A stretch of 64,000 nt of DNA from Delphinus delphis (Eukaryota > Chordata > Mammalia > Artiodactyla > Delphinidae). The position numbers and the translations under genes are program-made. Location of the stretch: assembly GCF_949987515.2 (NCBI RefSeq), contig NC_082683.1, positions 128,302,582 to 128,366,581 on the forward strand, given 5' to 3'. Numbering within the stretch: the stretch's first letter is position 1; every line of letters begins with the position of its first letter. The notes beneath the pieces are model-generated. The model was not told where the DNA came from and searched no databases. It saw only the letters and a list, made by a program, of their open reading frames with translations. This document shows positions 1-12,186 of this stretch, piece by piece.

Positions 1-1536
1 AGTATGGTACTGGCACAAAAACAGAAAGATAGATCAATGGAACAGGATAGAAAGCCCAGAGATAAACCCACGCACATATGGTCACCTTGTCTTTGATAAA
101 GGAGGCAGGAAAGTACAGTGGAGAAAGGACAGCCTCTTCAATAAGTGGTGCTGGGAAAACTGGACAGGTACACGTAAAAGTATGAGATTAGATTACTCCC
201 TAACAACATACACAAAAATAAGCTCAAAATGCGATTAAAGACCTAAACGTAAGGCCAGAAACTATCAAACTCTTAGAGGAAAACATAGGCAGAACACTGA
301 AATAAATCACAGCAAGATCCTTTTAGACCCACCTCCTAGAGAAATGGAAGTAAAAACAAAAATCAACAAATGGGACCTAATGAAACTTCAAAGCTTTTGC
401 ACAGCAAAGAAAACCATCAACAAGACCAAGAGACAACCCTCAGAATGGGAGAAAATATTTGCAAATGAATCAACTGATAGAGGATTAATCTCCAAAATTT
501 ACAAGCAGCTCATGCAGCTCAATAACAAAAAACAAACAACCCAACCCAAAAGTGGGCAAAAGACCTAAATAGACATTTCTCCAAAGAAGATATACAGAGT
601 GCCAACAAACAAATGAAACAATGCTCAACATCGTTAATCATTAGAGAAATGAAAATCAAAACTACAATGAGATATCACGTCACACCAGTCACAATGGCCA
701 TCATCAAAAAATCTAGAAACAATAAATGCTGGAGACGGTATGGAGAAAAGGGCACACTCTTGCACTGCTGGTGGGAATGTGAATTGGTACAGCCACTATG
801 GAGAACAGTATGGAGGTTCCTTAAAAAACTGCAAATAGAACTACCATATGACCCAGCATTCCCACTACTGGGCATATACCCTGAGAAAACCATAATTCAA
901 AAAGAGTCATGTACCAAAATGTGCATTGCAGCTCTATTTACAATAGCCCGGAGATGGAAACAACCTAAGTGCCCATCATCGGATGAATGGATAAAGAAGA
1001 TGTGGCACATATATACAATGGAATATTACTCAGCCGTAAAAAGAAACGAAATTGAGCTATTTGTAATGAGGTGGGTAGACCTCGAGTCTGTCATGCAGAG
1101 TGAAGTAAGTCAGAAAGAGAAAGACAAATACCGTATGCTAACATATATATATGGAATTAAAGAAAACAAATGTCATGAAGACGCTAGGGGTAAGACAGGA
1201 ATAAAGACACAGACCTACTAGAGAACGGACTTGAGGAGACGGGGACGGGGAAGGGTGAGCTGTGCCAAAGCGAGAGAGAGGCATGGACATATACACACTA
1301 CCAAACGTAAGGTAGATACCTAGTGGGAAGTAGCCACATAGCACAGGGAGATCAGCTCGGTGCTTTGTGACCACCTGCAGGGGTGGGATCGGGAGGGTGG
1401 GAGGGAGGGAGACGCAAGAGGGAAGAGATATGGGAACATATGTATACGTACAAGTGATTCACTTTGTTATAAAGCAGAAACCAACACACCATTGTAAAGC
1501 AATTATATCCCAATAAAGAGGTTTTTTTAAAAAAAA
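1..1536 (+). mobile_element. L1 3' part, array unit A (truncated by window edge)
   Basis: This holds the C-terminal third of L1 ORF2 followed by the 3'UTR with its polypurine GGGAGGGTGGGAGGGAGGGA segment and an AATAAAG signal at about 1512. Coding remains are at 344-568 and 613-1221, in different frames and interrupted by stops, so the element is dead. ORF2's remaining end is near 1221. Confidence 0.93.
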
Positions 1537-1897
1537 GAACCCGCCGTATAGCATAGGAAACTCTACTCAGTACTCTGTAATGCCCTATATGGGAAAAGAG
1601 CTCAAAAAGAGAAAAAAAAAAAGTGGATATACGTACATGTGTAACTGATTCACTTTGCTGAACACCTGAAGTAAATGCGTTGTTTTAAGTCACTAAGTTT
1701 GTGATAATTTGTCACAGCAGAAATAGAATATCCCACTCAAAAGAAATGAATTTATTTCAAGATCCACTGAGAATGTCCTTTTCAAGATAACTTCGTCTAA
1801 AATAATTCATAAGATTCTTTATCTGTCTTACTGTGGGAGTACAAGTGTCACATTTTTCATGTAATATGTATATAATAAAACTTATTACATCAAAGCT
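1537..1897 (+). repeat. Linker of the tandem array, first copy
   Basis: The first 150 bases resemble the 3' end of another, older L1 (GGAAACTCTACTCAGTACTC, CTGATTCACTTTGCTGA). The middle carries an MLT/MaLR-LTR-like tail (TTTTAAGTCACTAAGTTTGT), and the rest is unassigned. It recurs almost unchanged at 5063-5423. It is not L1 body sequence, so its duplication shows that the whole unit was copied as DNA. Confidence 0.8.
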
Positions 1898-4800
1898 TTA
1901 AAAAGAAGAAATAAATGAAAAAGAAATGAAGGAAACGATAGCAGAGATCAATAAAACTATAAGCTGGTTCTTTGAGAAGATAAACAAAAGTGATAAACCA
2001 TGAGCCAGACTCATCAAGAAAAAAAGGGAGAAGACTCAAATCAATAGAATTGGAAATGAAAAAGGAGAAGTAACAACTGACACTGCAGAAATACAAAAGA
2101 TCATGAGAGATTACTACAAGCAACTCTATGCCAATAAAATGGACAACCTGGAAGAAATGGACAAATTCTTAGAAATGCACAACCTGCCAAGCCTGAATCA
2201 GGAAGAAATAGAAAATATGAACAGACCAATCACAAGCACTGAAATTGAAACTCTGATTAAAAATCTTCCAGCAAACAAAAGCCCAGGACCAGATGGCTTC
2301 ACAGGCAAATTCTATCAAACATTTGGAGAAGAGCTAACGCCTATCCTTCTCAAACTCTTCCAAAATATAGCAGAGGGAGGAACACTCCCAAACTCATTCT
2401 ATGAGGCCACCATCACCTTGATACCAAAACCAGACAAGGACGTCACAAAGAAAGAAAACTACAGGCCAATATCACTGATGAACATAGATGCAAAAATCCT
2501 CAACAAAATACTAGCAAACAGAATCCAAGAGCACATTAAAAGGATCATACACCATGATCAAGTGGGGTTTATGCCAGGAATGCAAGGATTCTTTAATATA
2601 CGCAAATCAATCAACGTGATACACCATATTAACAAATGGAAGGAGAAAAACCACATGATCATCTCAATAGATGCAGAGAAAGCTTTCGACAAAATTCAAC
2701 AGCCACTTCTGAAAAAAACCCTGCAGAAGGTAGGCATAGAGGGAACTTTCCTCAACATAATAAAGGCCATATATGACAAACCCACAGCCAACATCGTCCT
2801 CAATGGTGAAAAACTGAAAGCGTTTCCAGTAAGATCAGGAACGAGACAAGGTTGCCCACTCTCACCACTCTTAGTCAACATAGTTTTGGAAGTTTTAGCC
2901 ACAGCAATCAGAGAAGAAAAGGAAATAAAAGGAATCCAAATCGGAAAAGTAGAATAAAGCTGTCACTGTTTGCAGATGACATGATACTATACATAGAGAA
3001 TCCTAAAGATGCTACCAGAAAACGCCTACAACTAGTCAATGAATTTGGTAAAGAAGCAGGACACAAAATTAATGCACAGAAATCTCTTGCATTCCTATAC
3101 GCTAATGATGAAAAATCTGAAAGTGAAATCAAGAAAACACTCCCATTTACAACTGCAACTTCAACAATATAATATCTAGGAATAAACCTCCCTAGGGAGA
3201 CAAAAGACCTGTATGCAGAAATTATAAGACACTTGTGAAAGAAATTGAAGATGATACAAATACACGGAGAGATATACCATGTTCCTGGTACGGAAGAATC
3301 AACATTGTGAAAATGACTCTACTACCCAAAGCGATTTACAGGTTCAATGCAATCCCTATCAAACTACCACTGGCATTTTTCACAGACCTAGAACAAAACA
3401 TGTCACAATTTGTATGGAAACACAAAAGACCCCGAATAGCCAAAGCAATCTTGAGAACGAAATACGGAGCTGGAGGAATCAGGCTCCCTGACTTCAGACT
3501 ATACTACAAAGCTACAGTAATCCAGACAGTATGGTACTGGCACAAAAACAGAAAGATAGATCAATGGAACAGGATAGAAAGCCCAGAGATAAACCCACGC
3601 ACATATGGTCACCTTGTCTTTGATAAAGGAGGCAGGAAAGTACAGTGGAGAAAGGACAGCCTCTTCAATAAGTGGTGCTGGGAAAACTGGACAGGTACAC
3701 GTAAACGTATGAGATTAGATTACTCCCTAACAACATACACAAAAATAAGCTCAAAATGCGATTAAAGACCTAAACGTAAGGCCAGAAACTATCAAACTCT
3801 TAGAGGAAAACATAGGCAGAACACTGAAATAAATCACAGCAAGATCCTTTTAGACCCACCTCCTAGAGAAATGGAAGTAAAAACAAAAATCAACAAATGG
3901 GACCTAATGAAACTTCAAAGCTTTTGCACAGCAAAGAAAACCGTCAACAAGACCAAGAGACAACCCTCAGAATGGGAGAAAATATTTGCAAATGAATCAA
4001 CTGATAGAGGATTAATCTCCAAAATTTACAAGCAGCTCATGCAGCTCAATAACAAAAAACAAACAACCCAACCCAAAAGTGGGCAAAAGACCTAAATAGA
4101 CATTTCTCCAAAGAAGATATACAGAGTGCCAACAAACAAATGAAACAATGCTCAACATCGTTAATCATTAGAGAAATGAAAATCAAAACTACAATGAGAT
4201 ATCACGTCACACCAGTCACAATGGCCATCATCAAAAAATCTAGAAACAATAAATGCTGGAGACGGTGTGGAGAAAAGGGCACACTCTTGCACTGCTGGTG
4301 GGAATGTGAATTGGTAAGCCACTATGGAGAACAGTATGGAGGTTCCTTAAAAAACTGCAAATAGAACTACCATATGACCCAGCATTCCCACTACTGGGCA
4401 TATACCCTGAGAAAACCATAATTCAAAAAGAGTCATGTACCAAAATGTGCATTGCAGCTCTATTTACAATAGCCCGGAGATGGAAACAACCTAAGTGCCC
4501 ATCATCGGATGAATGGATAAAGAAGATGTGGCACATATATACAATGGAATATTACTCAGCCGTAAAAAGAAACGAAATTGAGCTATTTGTAATGAGGTGG
4601 GTAGACCTCGAGTCTGTCATGCAGAGTGAAGTAAGTCAGAAAGAGAAAGACAAATACCGTATGCTAACATATATATATGGAATTAAAGAAAACAAATGTC
4701 ATGAAGACGCTAGGGGTAAGACAGGAATAAAGACACAGACCTACTAGAGAACGGACTTGAGGAGACGGGGACGGGGAAGGGTGAGCTGTGCCAAAGCGAG

Positions 4801-5062
4801 AGAGAGGCATGGACATATACACACTACCAAACGTAAGGTAGATACCTAGTGGGAAGTAGCCGCATAGCACAGGGAGATCAGCTCGGTGCTTTGTGACCAC
4901 CTGCAGGGGTGGGATCGGGAGGGTGGGAGGGAGGGAGACGCAAGAGGGAAGAGATATGGGAACATATGTATACGTACAAGTGATTCACTTTGTTATAAAG
5001 CAGAAACCAACACACCATTGTAAAGCAATTATATCCCAATAAAGAGGTTTTTTTAAAAAAAA
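1898..5062 (+). mobile_element. L1 3' half, array unit B
   Basis: A 5'-truncated L1 begins within ORF2 just upstream of the reverse transcriptase domain. ORF2 remains include 2103-2957 (RT fingers/palm, with motifs SPGPDGFT and YRPISLMN), 2852-3172 in another frame (FADDMILY catalytic motif) and 3235-3765. A frame change lies just before the FADD motif and stops follow, so no enzyme can be made. Unit B alone has a further 1-base deletion near 4316. The 3'UTR ends at AATAAAG at about 5039. Confidence 0.93.
2103..4747 (+). pseudogene. Broken L1 ORF2 (reverse transcriptase) of unit B
   Basis: ORF2 of L1 normally encodes an endonuclease-reverse transcriptase of about 1,275 residues that copies L1 RNA at the target site. 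Here the endonuclease is missing (5' truncation). The RT region is split between two frames just before the FADD catalytic motif, and the C-terminal region is broken by several stops plus a single-base deletion near 4316. Fragments in order are 2103-2957, 2852-3172, 3235-3765, 3871-4095, 4140-4364 and 4445-4747. Confidence 0.9.
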
Positions 5063-5423
5063 GAACCCACCGTATAGCATAGGAAACTCTACTCAGTACT
5101 CTGTAATGCCCTATATGGGAAAAGAGCTCAAAAAGAGAAAAAAAAAAAGTGGATATACGTACATGTGTAACTGATTCACTTTGCTGAACACCTGAAGTAA
5201 ATGCGTTGTTTTAAGTCACTAAGTTTGTGATAATTTGTCACAGCAGAAATAGAATATCCCACTCAAAAGAAATGAATTTATTTCAAGATCCACTGAGAAT
5301 GTCCTTTTCAAGATAACTTCGTCTAAAATAATTCATAAGATTCTTTATCTGTCTTACTGTGGGAATACAAGTGTCACATTTTTCATGTAATATGTATATA
5401 ATAAAACTTATTACATCAAAGCT
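5063..5423 (+). repeat. Linker of the tandem array, second copy
   Basis: This is a near-identical copy of 1537-1897. Differences noted are CCCACCG for CCCGCCG and GGGAATACAAG for GGGAGTACAAG. It joins the unit B L1 tail to the unit C L1 body with the same junctions as the first copy. Confidence 0.85.
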
Positions 5424-8400
5424 TTAAAAAGAAGAAATAAATGAAAAAGAAATGAAGGAAACGATAGCAGAGATCAATAAAACTATAAGCTGGTTCTTTG
5501 AGAAGATAAACAAAAGTGATAAACCATGAGCCAGACTCATCAAGAAAAAAAGGGAGAAGACTCAAATCAATAGAATTGGAAATGAAAAAGGAGAAGTAAC
5601 AACTGACACTGCAGAAATACAAAAGATCATGAGAGATTACTACAAGCAACTCTATGCCAATAAAATGGACAACCTGGAAGAAATGGACAAATTCTTAGAA
5701 ATGCACAACCTGCCAAGCCTGAATCAGGAAGAAATAGAAAATATGAACAGACCAATCACAAGCACTGAAATTGAAACTCTGATTAAAAATCTTCCAGCAA
5801 ACAAAAGCCCAGGACCAGATGGCTTCACAGGCAAATTCTATCAAACATTTGGAAAAGAGCTAACGCCTATCCTTCTCAAACTCTTCCAAAATATAGCAGA
5901 GGGAGGAACACTCCCAAACTCATTCTATGAGGCCACCATCACCTTGATACCAAAACCAGACAAGGACGTCACAAAGAAAGAAAACTACAGGCCAATATCA
6001 CTGATGAACATAGATGCAAAAATCCTCAACAAAATACTAGCAAACAGAATCCAAGAGCACATTAAAAGGATCATACACCATGATCAAGTGGGGTTTATGC
6101 CAGGAATGCAAGGATTCTTCAATATACGCAAATCAATCAACGTGATACACCATATTAACAAATGGAAGGAGAAAAACCACATGATCATCTCAATAGATGC
6201 AGAGAAAGCTTTCGACAAAATTCAACAGCCACTTCTGAAAAAAACCCTGCAGAAGGTAGGCATAGAGGGAACTTTCCTCAACGTAATAAAGGCCATATAT
6301 GACAAACCCACAGCCAACATCGTCCTCAATGGTGAAAAACTGAAAGCGTTTCCAGTAAGATCAGGAACGAGACAAGGTTGCCCACTCTCACCACTCTTAG
6401 TCAACATAGTTTTGGAAGTTTTAGCCACAGCAATCAGAGAAGAAAAGGAAATAAAAGGAATCCAAATCGGAAAAGTAGAATAAAGCTGTCACTGTTTGCA
6501 GATGACATGATACTATACATAGAGAATCCTAAAGATGCTACCAGAAAACGCCTACAACTAGTCAATGAATTTGGTAAAGAAGCAGGACACAAAATTAATG
6601 CACAGAAATCTCTTGCATTCCTATACGCTAATGATGAAAAATCTGAAAGTGAAATCAAGAAAACACTCCCATTTACAACTGCAACTTCAACAATATAATA
6701 TCTAGGAATAAACCTCCCTAGGGAGACAAAAGACCTGTATGCAGAAATTATAAGACACTTGTGAAAGAAATTGAAGATGATACAAATACGCGGAGAGATA
6801 TACCATGTTCCTGGTACGGAAGAATCAACATTGTGAAAATGACTCTACTACCCAAAGCGATTTACAGGTTCAATGCAATCCCTATCAAACTACCACTGGC
6901 ATTTTTCACAGACCTAGAACAAAACATGTCACAATTTGTATGGAAACACAAAAGACCCCGAATAGCCAAAGCAATCTTGAGAACGAAATACGGAGCTGGA
7001 GGAATCAGGCTCCCTGACTTCAGACTATACTACAAAGCTACAGTAATCCAGACAGTATGGTACTGGCACAAAAACAGAAAGATAGATCAATGGAACAGGA
7101 TAGAAAGCCCAGAGATAAACCCACGCACATATGGTCACCTTGTCTTTGATAAAGGAGGCAGGAAAGTACAGTGGAGAAAGGACAGCCTCTTCAATAAGTG
7201 GTGCTGGGAAAACTGGACAGGTACACGTAAAAGTATGAGATTAGATTACTCCCTAACAACATACACAAAAATAAGCTCAAAATGCGATTAAAGACCTAAA
7301 CGTAAGGCCAGAAACTATCAAACTCTTAGAGGAAAACATAGGCAGAACACTGAAATAAATCACAGCAAGATCCTTTTAGACCCACCTCCTAGAGAAATGG
7401 AAGTAAAAACAAAAATCAACAAATGGGACCTAATGAAACTTCAAAGCTTTTGCACAGCAAAGAAAACCATCAACAAGACCAAGAGACAACCCTCAGAATG
7501 GGAGAAAATATTTGCAAATGAATCAACTGATAGAGGATTAATCTCCAAAATTTACAAGCAGCTCATGCAGCTCAATAACAAAAAACAAACAACCCAACCC
7601 AAAAGTGGGCAAAAGACCTAAATAGACATTTCTCCAAAGAAGATATACAGAGTGCCAACAAACAAATGAAACAATGCTCAACATCGTTAATCATTAGAGA
7701 AATGCAAATCAAAACTACAATGAGATATCACGTCACACCAGTCACAATGGCCATCATCAAAAAATCTAGGAACAATAAATGCTGGAGACGGTGTGGAGAA
7801 AAGGGCACACTCTTGCACTGCTGGTGGGAATGTGAATTGGTACAGCCACTATGGAGGACAGTATGGAGGTTCCTTAAAAAACTGCAAATAGAACTACCAT
7901 ATGACCCAGCATTCCCACTACTGGGCATATACCCTGAGAAAACCATAATTCAAAAAGAGTCATGTACCAAAATGTGCATTGCAGCTCTATTTACAATAGC
8001 CCGGAGATGGAAACAACCTAAGTGCCCATCATCGGATGAATGGATAAAGAAGATGTGGCACATATATACAATGGACTATTACTCAGCCGTAAAAAGAAAC
8101 GAAATTGAGCTATTTGTAATGAGGTGGGTAGACCTCGAGTCTGTCATGCAGAGTGAAGTAAGTCAGAAAGAGAAAGACAAATACCGTATGCTAACATATA
8201 TATATGGAATTAAAGAAAACAAATGTCATGAAGACGCTAGGGGTAAGACAGGAATAAAGACACAGACCTACTAGAGAACGGACTTGAGGAGACGGGGACG
8301 GGGAAGGGTGAGCTGTGCCAAAGCGAGAGAGAGGCATGGACATATATACACTACCAAACGTAAGGTAGATAGCTAGTGGGAAGTAGCCGCATAGCACAGG

Positions 8401-8590
8401 GAGATCAGCTCGGTGCTTTGTGACCACCTGCAGGGGTGGGATCGGGAGGGTGGGAGGGAGGGAGACGCAAGAGGGAAGAGATATGGGAACATATGTATAC
8501 GTACAAGTGATTCACTTTGTTATAAAGCAGAAACCAACACACCATTGTAAAGCAATTATATCCCAATAAAGATGTAAAAACAAATTCAAA
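5424..8590 (+). mobile_element. L1 3' half, array unit C (last copy)
   Basis: It has the same 5' truncation point and the same ORF2 lesions as unit B, but lacks unit B's 1-base deletion, so 7666-8274 is open for 202 codons. The tail differs from units A and B: AATAAAGATGTAAAAACAAATTC instead of AATAAAGAGGTTTTTTT. It probably keeps the original 3' flank of the founder insertion. Confidence 0.92.
5629..8274 (+). pseudogene. Broken L1 ORF2 of unit C
   Basis: Remains lie at 5629-6483, 6378-6698 (FADD motif, shifted frame), 6761-7291, 7397-7621 and 7666-8274. The lesions are shared with unit B, which indicates descent by DNA duplication of one already dead copy rather than separate retrotransposition. 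Confidence 0.9.
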
Positions 8591-8616
8591 ATAAAACTAC
8601 CATATGATAAAAAAAA

Positions 8617-9677
8617 GAATGAATTTAGAATGTTGTCTAACACCTTACACAAAACTAAACTCAAAATGGATTATAGACCTAAATGTAAGAGCAGATACTA
8701 TAAAACTTCTAGATGAAAACATAGGCAGAACACTGTGACATAAATCACAGCAATATATTTTGAATCCGTCTCCTAGGGTAATGGAAACAAATGCAAAAAA
8801 CTAATGGGACCTTATTACACTTAAGAACTTTTGCATAGCAAAGGAAACCATAAAAAAAGTTAAAAGACAACGTAAGGAATGGGAGAAAATATTTGCAAAT
8901 GATGCCACCAACACGGGATTAATTTCCAAAATATACAAAAGAGCTCATACAGCTCAATATCAAAGAACAAAACGACCTAGTCAAAAAATGGGCACAAGAC
9001 CTAAATAGACATTTTCCAAAGAAGACTCCCAGATGGCCAATAGGCAACTGAAAAGATCCTCAATATTGCTAATTATTAAGAGAAATGTAAATGAAAACCA
9101 CAATGAGGTATCACCTCACACTGATCAGAACGGCCATCATTAAACAGTCTATAAATAATCAATGCTGGAGTGGGTGTGGAGAAATAGGAAACCTCCTACA
9201 CTGTTGGTGGGACTGTAAATATATATATATATATATTATATATATAATATATATAATGAAATATTACTCAGTCATAAAAGAGAATGAAATAATGCCATTT
9301 GCAGCAACAAGGATGGACCTAGAGATTATCATATTAAGTGAAGGAAGTCAAATAGAGAAAGGCAAATGTCATATGGTATCACTTAAATGTGAAATGTAAA
9401 AAATGATACAAATAAACCTATAGAAGACATAAGTAGACTCACAGACATAGAGAGAGGGATAAACTGAATCTGGGATTAAGGGATACACACTACTATACAT
9501 AAAATAGATCAACAAGGACCTACTTATAACACAGGGAACTATATTCAATATCTTGTAATAACCTATAATGGAAAAGAGTCTGAAAAAGAATATATGTATA
9601 ACTGAATAACTGGTCTATACACCTGAAACTAACATAACATTGTAAATCAACTATACTTCAATAAAAGAATAAAAAAA
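8617..9677 (+). mobile_element. Older L1 3' fragment
   Basis: Sequence from CTAACACCTTACACAAAAC through an L1 3'UTR to CTATACTTCAATAAAAG plus an A tail is a diverged L1 3' end. The ORF2 remains have many stops and indels. A short AT-microsatellite (9217-9257) interrupts it. It differs much more from the array L1s than they differ from each other. Confidence 0.85.
9217..9257. repeat. AT-rich microsatellite inside old L1
   Basis: Alternating TA runs with two small interruptions read nearly the same on both strands. They replace part of the L1 ORF2 end. Confidence 0.85.
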
Positions 9678-9679
9678 AG

Positions 9680-11515
9680 GATATATGAGTCCTTTCAAAG
9701 AGGTATTTTATTCAACGAGGTAAAATAAGTATTTTTTGATCATCATGTATTAGGGATGGACTGCCACAACCCTTAACTGTAAGGCATAAGGAAGTTTACA
9801 CAGTCTAATTCTAAGAACCATGCAGCATTTAGGAGAAATGAACAGTATTTTTATCACTGGCGAAGAAAAGTCTGCTCTCCCCAGGAGCAGGCAATCAGAA
9901 TTCTTACTTATTGGGGTTTATGGAACTTTAAAAGAACAAGTACAAAAATGACTCAAAATCCCCACATGAAAAAGAATATTGATTTGAGGGGGCATGATAT
10001 GTTAATGTGTATCACATCAAAGAGACTCTGCTTAAAAATAACAACTAGTAGCACAGCAGAGAACGGAAATTGTGGCTCTTCTTTTCTCCCCCAAGAGTCT
10101 CTGATCTCCCCCTACAGCCCCACAGCACCCTTCACATGTATTGGATGAGCCCCACTAGGGTTTTGCTAGCTCTGATCTGCATGTTTCTGTGAATCCCAGA
10201 TTGACCAAGTTTATCAAGTCACTCAGAAATACCTTAAATATTTACCACAGGGCCATATTGCCTATCCCAGGCTAGACCTGGCCATTGTTTGCCTAATTAT
10301 AGTTATAGCAAATAGATAAACCTGGGCATCTTAGTGTTTACTCTTTTTTTTTTCCCTATAGTATAGATCAGTTTAGAGCTATCTCTAACAGCTATTTGAT
10401 TGTAAAAATAGGTAAGCCTCTTTGTATGTTATCAGGAATGAGAGTCTGAACCTGGTACTAACGAGCTCAGTTTTAGTCAATTCTAGGGTGACTCTGTAAA
10501 GTAATTCAGAGACTATTATTTACAGTAAGGAAATGATCAATTCATCTGTCTTTGAAAAGTGGCTGTGGGTATTTCCATTCTGCGATATTCATGAAAGAGG
10601 AGTCATAACTAAAAGACAATTAAATGAAATTTAAGGAAATGATTTGCCCTCAAGACTTCTACTGAGGAACATTAATTGCTAATATATTTCATACTTCCTA
10701 CAAGAGGAATTACAGATGCACAAACTTCCACTGGTAATTAGATGGACTAATTCCCCCCACACCTGTAATCTACTGACTTTCATCACAAGTTTTATAGGTC
10801 TAGGGCTCTTTCTGTGGAATCGAATAACTTAACTGATTTATTACCCTTAGCTCAAAAAGGACCCATTAAAGGGTCCTTTATTGCCTGACCATTTCAAAAC
10901 TTTTCCTGAGTAGCACAGCATCCAGTTCTTTAAAATCTTCATAATCCAAGAATACACTCTCCTAACATAAGGAACCCTTTGGAAGGGCCAAGCAGACCCT
11001 ATCCAGGTGCTGCTGGGCTGTGTCAAGTCTTGTTTCATTTTCTTTCATGGTGTGGCCTGAGAAGAAAAGGTCAGGTCTACCTGACCTCCTACCTTAGTCT
11101 GGGCCTGCTCCAGTCTCCCATGGGCACAGCTTGGACAAGTCCACGTGGGCATCCACACACTTGCTTGTGCACGTACATGTACCTTCCAGGAAACAAACCT
11201 CATAACTTTCAGATGAAGGTTAAGTATACATTTAGAAAAAGTTCTAACAACCTTCATCCCTCCACTTATTCCTCTATTCTAACATTTGACCATAGTAGCA
11301 TAATGACAACAATTTACTTAGACATCTGTGTCTCCTCTTCCTCACTAGAACTGTGAGGTTTCTGCGATTGAAGTCTTAGAGTAATGCCAAAGGATATGCC
11401 TAGTTCAGTTACAAATCTTAACTAATGTTTTCCTAATTAAGATCTCTGTCTGAAACATCTTCATTTGGGTTACTTTGCAATTCTGAAGCTCCCCCAAGAA
11501 CAAATGCAAAGGCTA
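9680..11515. other. Intergenic sequence, no gene recognised
   Basis: Open frames are short and lack splice or homology support. A small perfect inverted repeat lies at 10856-10879. No SINE or L1 is recognisable. Confidence 0.6.
10856..10879. repeat. Perfect 9-bp inverted repeat
   Basis: AAAGGACCC and GGGTCCTTT flank the 6-base loop ATTAAA. It would form a small hairpin in RNA from either strand. No gene context gives it a role. Confidence 0.7.
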
Positions 11516-11547
11516 ACGGCAGGGCTGTTTTGTTTTGTTTTGTTTTT

Positions 11548-11723
11548 GCTGTGCGCGGGCCTCTCACGCCTGTGGAGCACAGGCTCCGGACGCGCAGGCT
11601 CAGCGGCCATGGCTCACGGGCCCAGCCGCTCCGCGGAATGTGGGATCTTCCCGGACCGGGCACAAACCCGCGTCCCCTGCATCGGCAGGTGAACTCTCAA
11701 CCACTGCGCCACCAGGGAAGCCC
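11548..11723 (-). mobile_element. CHR-type SINE, tandem copy 1
   Basis: Read on the minus strand it starts GGGCTTCCCTGGTGGCGCAG, the tRNA-derived head of the cetacean SINE. The region next to its A tail lacks about 17 bases present in copies 2 and 3. It shares with copy 2 the uncommon variants GCGGAATG and GGTGAACTC. It is flanked by the direct repeat GGCAGGGCTGTTTT at 11518 and 11725. Confidence 0.93.
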
Positions 11724-11763
11724 AGGCAGGGCTGTTTTGTTTTTACTTTTTTTTTTTTTTTTT

Positions 11764-11954
11764 GCGGTACGCGGGCCTCTCACTGTTGTGGCCTCTCCCG
11801 TTGCGGAGCACAGGCTCCGGACGCGCAGGCTCAGCGGCCATGGCTCACGGGCCCAGCCGCTCCGCGGAATGTGGGATCTTCCCGGACCGGGCACAAACCC
11901 GCGTCCCCTGCATCGGCAGGTGAACTCTCAACCACTGCGCCACCAGGGAAGCCC
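11764..11954 (-). mobile_element. CHR-type SINE, tandem copy 2
   Basis: This is a full-length minus-strand SINE with a poly(T) on the + strand from 11748. Its tail-proximal part matches copy 3 and its head-proximal part matches copy 1, so it looks like a mosaic. Direct repeats GGCAGGGCTGTTTT lie at 11725 and 11956. Confidence 0.93.
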
Positions 11955-11994
11955 AGGCAGGGCTGTTTTGTTTTTACTTTTTTTTTTTTTTTTT

Positions 11995-12186
11995 GCGGTA
12001 CGCGGGCCTCTCACTGTTGTGGCCTCTCCCGTTGCGGAGCACAGGCTCCGGACGCGCAGGCCCAGCGGCCACGGCTCACGGGCCCAGCCGCTCCGCGGCA
12101 TGTGGGATATTCCCGGACCGGGGCACAAACCCGCGTCCCCTGCATAGGCAGGCGGACTCTCAACCACTGCGCCACCAGGGAAGCCC
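11995..12186 (-). mobile_element. CHR-type SINE, tandem copy 3
   Basis: This is a full-length minus-strand SINE, offset 231 bp from copy 2, with the more usual GCGGCATG and GGCGGACTC variants. Direct repeats GGCAGGGCTGTTTT lie at 11956 and 12188. Confidence 0.93.

Larger units (their letters stand above)
1..8590 (+). repeat. Tandem array of a 3527-bp L1-containing unit (about 2.4 copies seen)
   Basis: Sequence at 1 recurs at 3528 and 7054; sequence at 2103 recurs at 5629. The unit is an L1 3' half followed by a linker of about 360 bp. The period is 3527 bp, except that the middle copy lacks one base (TACAGCC at about 788 versus TAAGCC at about 4316). I see only about 17 other differences, well under 1%. 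The array runs off the left edge, so total copy number is unknown. The last copy ends with a different tail (AATAAAGATGTAAAAAC) leading into older sequence, which marks the right edge. Confidence 0.93.

Noticed and set aside
2103..2957. Reverse transcriptase frame as a possible active retroelement or domesticated gene
   Set aside because: The catalytic FADD motif is in another frame, the endonuclease is missing, and the same breaks are shared by the duplicated copies.
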